In this document: positions 13,398-19,613 of the stretch, in pieces
Layout: each line of letters opens with the position of its first letter
Position numbering within the stretch: position 1 is the first letter of the stretch
Assembly (NCBI GenBank): GCA_964531735.1
Contig: CAZHGD010000128.1
Span: forward strand, 1 to 21,568
Direction: 5' to 3'
DNA length: 21,568 bases
Source: CAZHGD01 sp964531735
GTDB lineage: Bacteria; Armatimonadota; UBA10988
Position numbers and translations under genes: made by a program
Notes under the pieces: generated by a model
The model's database searches: none
What the model saw: the letters and a program-made list of their open reading frames with translations, nothing else
What the model was told of the DNA's origin: nothing

Positions 13398-14920
13398 CGC
13401 GTGCCCTCCAGACGCCGCACGAGCTCATCGCAGTCGTCGCGGCCCACCCAGGTGGCACCGAGCGACAATGCGGCGCGGGCCGAGGCCAAGGCGCCGGCCG
13501 GGTCGCCCTTGGCCTCGCGGACGCAGGCCAGATGATAGTGGCTCAACGGGTCGTCCGGCTTGATGGCCAGAGCCGCCGCCAGATCGGTGGCGGCGCCGTC
13601 GAGGTCGCCCTCGCGGAACCGCACCCAGCCGCGCGTGTCCAGCAGCGGGCTATCGCGGCGTTGCGCCAACGCGCGATCGATCATCTGCCGCGCCACCTTC
13701 AGATTGCGGTTCTGGTCGGCGTAGAAGTAGGCCAGGTTGTTCAGCGAGGTGACGTCGTCGGGATTGCTCGACAGCGACAGCAGGTAGTTGGCCTCGATGT
13801 AGTCCGCGCCGGCGGCGTCGGGCTTGGTGCCGGCCGCTTGGGCCAACATGCCCAGACGCTTGCCGACGCGCGGCCGGAACCGCGGATCGTCCACCATAAG
13901 CTGCTGGTAGAGCGCCGCCGCGTCGGGCCGCTTGTCATAGGCGGCGTAGAGGTCGGCCACCGCCAGTTGGAGCGTCGAGTCGATGGGCGCGCGCCGCACC
14001 GCCTCGCGCAGCAGCGCCGCCGCCTCGTCGAAGCGTTTGGCCGCCATCAGCAGGCGCCCATAGGCCAGGTAGACGCGCGCGTCGGGCGTCTTGGCCTCGA
14101 CGAGCTGCTTGAACACCCGCACCGCCTCGTGCCCGCGGCCGAGACCGGCCAGCGCCTCACAGCGCGCGATCTGCGCCGGGATGTCGTTCGGATGCGTCTT
14201 CAGCCACGCTTCGTTGACGGCCAGGGCCTTCGCCGCCTGCTGATGCGTCAGGTAGAACGCCGTCAGGCTCGCGCGCAGGCCCGGATTCGGCTGCTGCTCC
14301 CACAGCCGGCGCAGCAGGCCCTCGATCTCGGCGGGCTGTCGGCCGGCGTAGGCAATCTGCAGTTGCAGCGTGCGCGCCTCGTACCAGTCCGGCGCGGCGG
14401 CCAGCAGGCGGGTGCCATAGCCGCGCGCGGCCGGCAAATCCTCGCGTTGCAGCGCCTCTTGGGCCAGCCGCAGCAGCGCCAGGTTCTGCCGCGGATCGAG
14501 ACGCAGCGCCTTGGCCAGACTGGCCCGGCTCAGTTCGCGGCGGCCGAGGCGGCCGTAGAGGTCACCCAGCATGGCCTGCGCCTGCGCGTCGTTCGGCCAG
14601 TTGGTCTCCAGCGTGGCAATCAGCTTCTCGGCCGCGGCCCGCTCGCCATGGGTCAGGCGGAGCGAAGCCAGTTCACCGAGCGCGTCGCGTTGGCGCGGGT
14701 CACTCTGCAGGACCTTCTCGTAGGCGTCCACCGCGGCCAGCCAGTCGCGCCGCAGGGCTTCGGCGCGCGCCACGGCCAGCCAACCGGCCGCCGAGGGCGC
14801 CGCCTGGACCTGGCCATAGAGCGACTTGAGCGCCGGCGGCCGATCGGCCTCGGCCACCGGGCCCGGCCGGCTGCAGCCGGCCAACGCCACGACCCACATG
14901 ACCCCCGCCAGACGTCGCAT
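13394..14920 (-). CDS. TPR-repeat lipoprotein (exosortase-linked, PrsT-like)
   Basis: A 508-residue lipoprotein: MRRLAGVMWVVALAGC gives a type II signal peptide with lipobox L-A-G-C16. From about residue 40 to the end it is a chain of tetratricopeptide repeats, with clear units such as AVDAYEKVLQSDPRQRDAL, RASLAKALRLDPRQNLALL, EAAALLREAVRRAPIDSTL and GAATDLAAALAIKPDDPLS. TPR arrays are protein-interaction scaffolds. TPR lipoproteins called PrsT accompany exosortases in PEP-CTERM systems; this one is shorter than typical PrsT. The ATG at 14920 is chosen because it begins the lipobox signal and has GAGGGAG upstream; the same frame stays open a further 313 codons upstream, but that stretch is antisense to the tRNA terminator, tRNA and isomerase gene and is rejected. 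Its stop overlaps the exosortase TTG start. Confidence 0.88.
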   Translation of the reverse strand: MRRLAGVMWVVALAGCSRPGPVAEADRPPALKSLYGQVQAAPSAAGWLAVARAEALRRDWLAAVDAYEKVLQSDPRQRDALGELASLRLTHGERAAAEKLIATLETNWPNDAQAQAMLGDLYGRLGRRELSRASLAKALRLDPRQNLALLRLAQEALQREDLPAARGYGTRLLAAAPDWYEARTLQLQIAYAGRQPAEIEGLLRRLWEQQPNPGLRASLTAFYLTHQQAAKALAVNEAWLKTHPNDIPAQIARCEALAGLGRGHEAVRVFKQLVEAKTPDARVYLAYGRLLMAAKRFDEAAALLREAVRRAPIDSTLQLAVADLYAAYDKRPDAAALYQQLMVDDPRFRPRVGKRLGMLAQAAGTKPDAAGADYIEANYLLSLSSNPDDVTSLNNLAYFYADQNRNLKVARQMIDRALAQRRDSPLLDTRGWVRFREGDLDGAATDLAAALAIKPDDPLSHYHLACVREAKGDPAGALASARAALSLGATWVGRDDCDELVRRLEGTR

Positions 14921-14991
14921 CGGCACACTCCCTCGCTGCTTCTGACATTCTGGGTATCGGCGTGAGGCGGCCCATCGCAAGGTCGCGGCCC

Positions 14992-15026
14992 AAACGAAAA
15001 GCGGCGCACCAGCAGAGGCGCGCCGC
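14992..15026 (-). terminator. intrinsic terminator of tRNA-Asn
   Basis: Read on the minus strand, a ten-bp stem (GCGGCGCGCC with GGTGCGCCGC, one G-U pair) and six-base loop is followed immediately by TTTTCGTTT. It begins two bases after the discriminator base of the tRNA. This is a textbook intrinsic terminator. Confidence 0.85.
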
Positions 15027-15028
15027 GA

Positions 15029-15100
15029 CTCCCGGGGAGGGGCTCGAACCCCCAACCTAGTGGTTAACAGCCACCCGCTCTGCCATTGAGCTACCCGGGA
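15029..15100 (-). tRNA. tRNA-Asn (anticodon GTT)
   Basis: A 72-base cloverleaf on the minus strand. The seven-bp acceptor stem is TCCCGGG with CCCGGGA (plus 15094-15100 and 15030-15036). The D arm is GCTC/GAGC. The anticodon stem GGTGG/CCACT encloses the loop CTGTTAA with anticodon GTT. The T arm is GGGGG/CCCTC around TTCGAGC. The discriminator is G at 15029 and CCA is not encoded (TCG follows). It has its own promoter and terminator and appears monocistronic. Confidence 0.95.
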
Positions 15101-15110
15101 AGGTCCATCG

Positions 15111-15139
15111 AGTCTAGCCGAAGGGGCAGGTCGCGTCAA
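15111..15139 (-). promoter_or_regulatory. promoter of tRNA-Asn
   Basis: On the minus strand TTGACG (plus 15134-15139, five of six) and TAGACT (15111-15116, four of six) are separated by 17 bases. Transcription would begin near 15104, a few bases before the mature 5' end. Confidence 0.7.
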
Positions 15140-15223
15140 GACAGTATGCGCCACGCCCGCGTCACCGAGGCAGGTGCCCCAGCCTGAGCGGCCAATCCAG
15201 CGGCAGCGCAGTGGAGTGATGTC

Positions 15224-16096
15224 GTGAAGATCGGGGCAAGCACCTACAGTCTGGTCAAGGCGATCAACGCGGGGCAGTTCGACGTCCTTGGCGTCTGCGA
15301 CTGGTTGGCCGCGCAGGGCGCCGAGCACGTCGAGATCGTCCCGGTGGCCGGCTTGTCGTTCGACACCGAGCCGGCCATGGTCGACGCGTTCGTCGATCGC
15401 GCGCAGGCCTGTCACCTCGAGATCTCGTGCTACACCTTCGGCGCCAGCTTCATCGACCTGGCCCCACCGGCCTACGAGGCCGAACTCGCCCGCGTGAAGC
15501 GGCACCTCGACATCGCCGCGCGTCTGGGCACGCGCCTGGTGCGGCACGATGTCGCCTCGCGCCCGGCCGCGGCGGCCACCGACGCGCAGTTCGAGCAGGA
15601 TCTGCCGACGCTCGTGCGCGCTTGCCAGGCCATTGCCGACTACGCTGGGACGCTCGGTATCACCACCATGATCGAGAATCACGGCGTGCACGTCCAGGGC
15701 GCGCGGCGCGTGCTCCGGCTGCACCGCGAGGTGGCCCGCGACAACTTCCGCCTGCTGGTCGACACCGGCAACTTCTTCGCCGTCGAGTTCGCCGACACGC
15801 TGGCCGCCGTGGCGGCCTGCGCGCCCTTCGCCGCCATGGCCCACATCAAGGACCACCACATCCGCACCTCACCGCCGCCGTCGCCCCAAGGCTGGCGCGA
15901 CCGTGGCCGCGGCTACTGGACCCAGGCGGCCGTCGCTGGTGACGGCGACCTCGGCATTGCCGAGGCCATCCGCTCGTTGCGCGACGCCGGCTTCGACGGG
16001 TACCTGTCGCTCGAGTACGAAGGCCCCGAAGACGCCTGTGCCGCCAATGCGCGCGGCCTGGCCAACCTGCGGCAGATGCTCGCCGGCACGGACTGA
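15224..16096 (+). CDS. sugar phosphate isomerase/epimerase-like TIM barrel protein
   Basis: This 290-residue protein belongs to the xylose isomerase-like / AP endonuclease 2 TIM barrel superfamily, whose members isomerise or epimerise sugars, inositols or keto-sugars with a divalent metal. The expected metal ligands are in order: E151 in TTMIENHG, D180 in RLLVDTGNF, H207 in MAHIKDHH and E264 in YLSLEYEG. The start is GTG at 15224 (MKIGASTYSL), with GGAG seven bases upstream; the first barrel strand begins at once and there is no signal peptide, so it is cytoplasmic. Only 26 bases separate it from the ceramidase-like gene, indicating an operon. Which substrate it uses cannot be read from sequence. 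Confidence 0.88.
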   Translation: MKIGASTYSLVKAINAGQFDVLGVCDWLAAQGAEHVEIVPVAGLSFDTEPAMVDAFVDRAQACHLEISCYTFGASFIDLAPPAYEAELARVKRHLDIAARLGTRLVRHDVASRPAAAATDAQFEQDLPTLVRACQAIADYAGTLGITTMIENHGVHVQGARRVLRLHREVARDNFRLLVDTGNFFAVEFADTLAAVAACAPFAAMAHIKDHHIRTSPPPSPQGWRDRGRGYWTQAAVAGDGDLGIAEAIRSLRDAGFDGYLSLEYEGPEDACAANARGLANLRQMLAGTD

Positions 16097-16122
16097 CGGT
16101 CGGCGCCTCCGGAGCACCCATC

Positions 16123-17502
16123 ATGGCAACAGACCAGCTACGCGCCGGCGCCGCGAAGGTCGACATCACACCCGACTTCGGCACCCAGATCAGCGGCGAC
16201 ATCGGTCGCTACCGACCGGTCGAGGAGATCCGTGACCGGCTCTACGCGCGGATCATCCTGCTGCAGTCCGACAGCGGCACGGCCTGCCTGATCTCGTGTG
16301 ACATGGCCTGCATCAGCCAACGCCACTCGCGGCCCCTGCGGCGCGAGTTGGCCGCGCTCGTCGGCGCCAGGCCCGAGGACGTGGTCATCCACTGCGTGCA
16401 GTCGCATTCGGCCGCCCGCGTCGGCGGCATGTTCGATGACCCCGAAGGCCTCCTCACGCCCGACCTGTGGTGGGTGCGCGGCGAGACACCCGCCTACAAC
16501 GAACTGTTCACGAAGGCCCTCAAGCGCGGCGTGGCCGAGGCGGCGGAGCGTCTGGTGCCGGTGACCGCGAAGTTCGCCCGCGCGGTGGACAGCCGCTGTG
16601 CCTTCAACCGCCGCTTCATCATGCGCGACGGCACGGTCAAGACGCATCCGGGACACTGCAACGAAGAGGTGCTGTACTGCGAAGGCCCGGTTGACCCCGA
16701 AGCGTCGCTGACGGTCTTCGCCGACGAGCACGACACGCCTGTGGCCGCGCTGCTCCACTACACCTGCCACCCGATCCACGGCTATCCGCATCGCTACGTC
16801 TCGGCCGACTGGCCGGGGCTGTGGAGCGAAGCCGTGAGCGCCAAGCTGGGGCACGGCTGCGTGGTCGGCTGCCTCAACGGCGCCTGTGGCAACATCAGCC
16901 CAGTCGATCACACCAGCCCCGACGACGACCGCGCGGCCAGTCTCGGGTTGATGCTGCACCGCCTGGGCCAAACCGCCGACACGCTGATCGGCCGCCTGGC
17001 AGCCGTCGACGCACTGCCGCTACGCACCGCGAGCCAGGTGCTGCCGGTGCCCTGGAACCAGCCCACGCCCGAGACGATCGCGGCGGCGCGCGCGCTCCTG
17101 GCCGAGCACCCCACCCCGATCTGCCACGACGAGGCCCGCGAGAGCATCGTCTGGGACTGGGTCTTCGCCCTGCGCGATCTCGACCAGGCGGCGAAGCTCG
17201 CCACCGAGCCGGTGTACGACTTCGAGATCCAAGTGGTCCGCCTGGGCGACATCGTGGTGGTCGGCTGGCCCGGCGAGCCGTTCGTGGAAGCGCAACTCGA
17301 GGTCAAGCTGAAGTCGCCCGACCGGCGCGTCATCGTGGCCCACGAGTGCAACGATGAGTGCGGTTATCTGCCGACGCTGGCGGCGGCGCAGCGCGGCGGC
17401 TATGAAGCCTGGGGCAAGTTGCCGCCGGGCACGCTGGAGCAGGTGGCCGAGACCACTGTGGCGCTGGTGGCCGGGCTATGGTCCCTCGCGGAGCCAGTCT
17501 AG
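16123..17502 (+). CDS. neutral/alkaline ceramidase-like (N-terminal domain) protein
   Basis: This 459-residue protein resembles the N-terminal domain of neutral/alkaline non-lysosomal ceramidase, a zinc amidase. It opens with LRAGAAKVDITPDFGTQISG, the family signature. Candidate zinc-site residues are H95 (CVQSHSAAR), H216 (LHYTCHPIHG), the Glu in GWPGEPFVE and the Tyr in NDECGYLPT. S259 in GACGNISP aligns with the nucleophilic Ser of the GDVSPN motif of true ceramidases. The C-terminal immunoglobulin-like domain of true ceramidases is missing and there is no signal peptide. Such shortened homologues are common in Planctomycetes-type genomes and are unlikely all to be ceramidases; a sugar-amide or other hydrolase is possible. 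ATG at 16123 has GGAG eight bases upstream. Second gene of the operon with the isomerase; it overlaps the convergent Asp-box gene by 27 bases. Confidence 0.85.
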   Translation: MATDQLRAGAAKVDITPDFGTQISGDIGRYRPVEEIRDRLYARIILLQSDSGTACLISCDMACISQRHSRPLRRELAALVGARPEDVVIHCVQSHSAARVGGMFDDPEGLLTPDLWWVRGETPAYNELFTKALKRGVAEAAERLVPVTAKFARAVDSRCAFNRRFIMRDGTVKTHPGHCNEEVLYCEGPVDPEASLTVFADEHDTPVAALLHYTCHPIHGYPHRYVSADWPGLWSEAVSAKLGHGCVVGCLNGACGNISPVDHTSPDDDRAASLGLMLHRLGQTADTLIGRLAAVDALPLRTASQVLPVPWNQPTPETIAAARALLAEHPTPICHDEARESIVWDWVFALRDLDQAAKLATEPVYDFEIQVVRLGDIVVVGWPGEPFVEAQLEVKLKSPDRRVIVAHECNDECGYLPTLAAAQRGGYEAWGKLPPGTLEQVAETTVALVAGLWSLAEPV

Positions 17503-18576
17503 CCGCACCCGCCGGATGCGCAGACGGTTCAGCCCGCCGACTTTCGAGTCGCCGGCGCAGTAGGCCAGCAACACGTACTCACCGACGAAATGGATTGCCG
17601 TGTAGCAGTAGCAGGCGTCGGCATCGAGTTCCAGCAGCTTGCGGTGCTGCCAGGTGCGGCCGCAGTCGTCCGACACCGCCGACACCAAGGCCGTGCGCTG
17701 GACGTGCGGGCGCACGTGGCCGGTGGGCAGGTTGTTCCAGATGGCCAGCACCTGCGAGGTGCCCGGCACCCGCTTGAGCGACGCCGGTGAGACGGGCGAG
17801 GACAACGGGCCCGGTACCGGCGCGCTCCAGTTCTCGCCCTGGTCGACCGAACGCATCTGGGCCTGGTAGCCCTGGTCGGTGCGCGCCATGGTGAGCAGCG
17901 CGCCGTCGGGCAGTTCCACGGCGCCCGGCTCCTGCAGACCGGTACCGCTGACCACCGGCAGCGCCCACCAGGTGCGCGCCTCGCGCCAGGTGGCGCCTTC
18001 GTCGTCGGACAGGTACCAGAGCGCCAGCGCTCGGCTGTCGAACGAGCGCGCGCTGTGCGGGTCGCCGCCGCGGCTGCGATGGAACGCCAGCGGCACCACC
18101 AGCCGGCCCGAGGTCAACTGGATGACCCGGTCGTTGTTCAGCACGAAGTAGCCCGGCGCCGAGGTCACCGGCGTCGGCGCGCTCCAGGTGGCGCCTTCGT
18201 CGGTGGAGAAGCGCACATAGGGATGGCAGTCCAGCCAGTTGTTCTTCTTCAGGTAGAACAGCGCCATACGGCCAGAGCGCAGGCGCAGCAGCGACACGCT
18301 CATCACATTGGCGCCACCCTCGTTCGGCACCATCTCGCGCGGCTCGGACCAGGTGACGCCGCCGTCGGCCGAGACGCGGGCGACCAGCCGCGCCGGGCTC
18401 TCGTCGGCGGCACCGCCGACGAACTCGGTGTAGCCGAACAGCACGCGGCCGTCGCGCAGCGTGACGAAGGAGCCTTCGGAGTTGCGCGGGTGCTCGCGCG
18501 TCGGCTCCAGGTTCCAGACCGTGGTCACTTCAGCCGGTATGGCGGTCATCACCAGCAGAGGCAGGGCCAGGTTCAT
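17476..18576 (-). CDS. secreted Asp-box (sialidase-like) beta-propeller protein
   Basis: A 366-residue six-bladed propeller of the sialidase superfamily. Residues 1-19 resemble a signal peptide. Five Asp boxes (S-x-D-x-G-x-T/N-W pattern) are at 69-76, 124-131, 190-197, 243-250 and 302-309. Canonical GH33 sialidases carry an F/Y-R-I-P motif near the N-terminus; here the equivalent region reads RNSEGSFVTLRDGR, so true sialidase activity is doubtful and another glycosidase or lyase specificity is possible. ATG at 18576 with GGAG eight bases upstream. It lies 19 bases after the DUF4886 gene on the same strand, forming a two-gene unit; the 3' end overlaps the ceramidase-like gene. Confidence 0.86.
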   Translation of the reverse strand: MNLALPLLVMTAIPAEVTTVWNLEPTREHPRNSEGSFVTLRDGRVLFGYTEFVGGAADESPARLVARVSADGGVTWSEPREMVPNEGGANVMSVSLLRLRSGRMALFYLKKNNWLDCHPYVRFSTDEGATWSAPTPVTSAPGYFVLNNDRVIQLTSGRLVVPLAFHRSRGGDPHSARSFDSRALALWYLSDDEGATWREARTWWALPVVSGTGLQEPGAVELPDGALLTMARTDQGYQAQMRSVDQGENWSAPVPGPLSSPVSPASLKRVPGTSQVLAIWNNLPTGHVRPHVQRTALVSAVSDDCGRTWQHRKLLELDADACYCYTAIHFVGEYVLLAYCAGDSKVGGLNRLRIRRVRLDWLREGP

Positions 18577-18595
18577 CGGCGCACTCCGAACGACA

Positions 18596-19519
18596 TCAGC
18601 CCGTGACCGCCCGGTGGGCGCAAGCGCGGAGCCAGGCGGCGTAGTCAGCCGGCAGCGTCTTCGGTACGAACGCGTTGTCGACCACGCTGCGGGCGTACAG
18701 GATCTCGAACCACACGCACGCGCCCAGGTACTGTCCCGCGGTGCCGGCGTGGTGACCGTCGAAGCTCAGAACCGTCTGACCATCCTTGTTCTTCGCCCAG
18801 CGGTAGCCGGTGTGCAGCGAGTGCGTCTGGTTGGGCAACTGCGGCTCGACGGCGGTCTTCGGGTTGAAGGTGGTGTCCGGCCGGAAGCCCCAGGTCGGAT
18901 CGGTGTCGGCCAGGTGGAACGCGTTGCCCACGGGCAGCAGGCCGGCGCCCAGCTCCTTGGCGATGGTCTGGTACGCACTGGTCAGCAGGTCGTGCATCGC
19001 CTGCTGGCTGGCCGGCTCGCCCGGCTTGGGCCGGCGCACGGCGAAGCGCGGATCATCGACGCGGTAGGCCCAGGTCTGGTGGACCAACAGCTTCGCCTGC
19101 GGCGCGTAGCGCTTGATGAACTCCTGCAACTGCGCGGCATACGGCCGGTAGGTCGTGATGTCGTGACTGCGGATGCTGGCCTGCTGGATGGTCACGAAGT
19201 CCCATGGCTCGGCGACCAGCTCCTCCTGGAGGGTCTTGCCCGTGCGGTAGCGCCCGCGGGGATCGTTCGGGTCAGCGGCCAACTGCGTGACCTTCTCCCA
19301 GTGCTGGGCCAGCGTGCCGCCGCCGATGACACAGGCGTGATGGATCAGGCGGCAGCCGGCCGCCTTGGCCAGCGCCTCCAGATGGGTCGTGGCGTTCTGC
19401 GAGAAGCTGTTGCCCACAGTCAGCAGGCGCACCGTCTGCGTCGGCGGTGCTGCGGGCGCCGCCCTCAGCCCGGTCATCAGCAGCGCCACCAGCCACCACC
19501 ACCCGTGTCGTCGTCTCAT
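18596..19519 (-). CDS. secreted DUF4886 / SGNH-like hydrolase
   Basis: A 307-residue secreted protein with a signal peptide (about 1-24). It matches DUF4886, a branch of the SGNH/GDSL hydrolases that often act as carbohydrate esterases. The block-I equivalent is LLTVGNSFSQN with G36-N-S38, where S38 would be the nucleophile; IGGGTLAQHW supplies the block with the oxyanion glycine; the C-terminal D254-G-H256-H257 in SFDGHHAGTAGQYLGACVWFE holds the Asp/His pair. ATG at 19519 with GAGGA about six bases upstream. First gene of the pair with the Asp-box protein, suggesting removal of acyl groups from a glycan before or after cleavage. Substrate inferred only. Confidence 0.86.
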   Translation of the reverse strand: MRRRHGWWWLVALLMTGLRAAPAAPPTQTVRLLTVGNSFSQNATTHLEALAKAAGCRLIHHACVIGGGTLAQHWEKVTQLAADPNDPRGRYRTGKTLQEELVAEPWDFVTIQQASIRSHDITTYRPYAAQLQEFIKRYAPQAKLLVHQTWAYRVDDPRFAVRRPKPGEPASQQAMHDLLTSAYQTIAKELGAGLLPVGNAFHLADTDPTWGFRPDTTFNPKTAVEPQLPNQTHSLHTGYRWAKNKDGQTVLSFDGHHAGTAGQYLGACVWFEILYARSVVDNAFVPKTLPADYAAWLRACAHRAVTG

Positions 19520-19540
19520 GCCATCCTCGCCGTCGGCGAC

Positions 19541-19549
19541 AGTCTAGCA
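19541..19549 (-). promoter_or_regulatory. extended -10 promoter of the DUF4886 unit
   Basis: The minus strand reads TGCTAGACT (plus 19541-19549), an extended -10 with the same TAGACT hexamer as the tRNA-Asn promoter. No good -35 lies 17-18 bases upstream. Transcription would begin near 19534, 15 bases before the ATG, just enough for the Shine-Dalgarno sequence. Confidence 0.4.
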
Positions 19550-19566
19550 CAGACCGCGGCCGGCGC

Positions 19567-19595
19567 TTGGCGCCACGCCGCCGATGCACTACCAT
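19567..19595 (+). promoter_or_regulatory. candidate promoter of the GHL10 gene
   Basis: TTGGCG at 19567-19572 and TACCAT at 19590-19595, both four of six to consensus, are 17 bases apart. A start near 19602 lies downstream of the in-frame ATG at 19584 and upstream of the GTG at 19614, supporting the GTG as the true start. Confidence 0.35.
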
Positions 19596-19613
19596 CGAGC
19601 GTGGGAGACCGTC

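Noticed and set aside
4340..13400. Small 4-6 bp stems with the ribosome site in the loop before several genes (starts at 4359, 9689, 11842, 13397)
   Set aside because: Stems this short are expected often by chance at this GC content; only the 11-bp repeat before 10492 and, more weakly, the one before 828 stand out.
15029..15100. tRNA-Asn as an integration site for a mobile element
   Set aside because: No integrase, no visible repeat of the tRNA 3' end elsewhere, and flanking genes share the composition of the rest.
14921..15859. Open extension of the TPR protein frame by 313 codons upstream of its lipobox start
   Set aside because: It runs antisense through the tRNA terminator, tRNA-Asn and the isomerase gene; the ATG at 14920 has a ribosome site and starts a lipoprotein signal.
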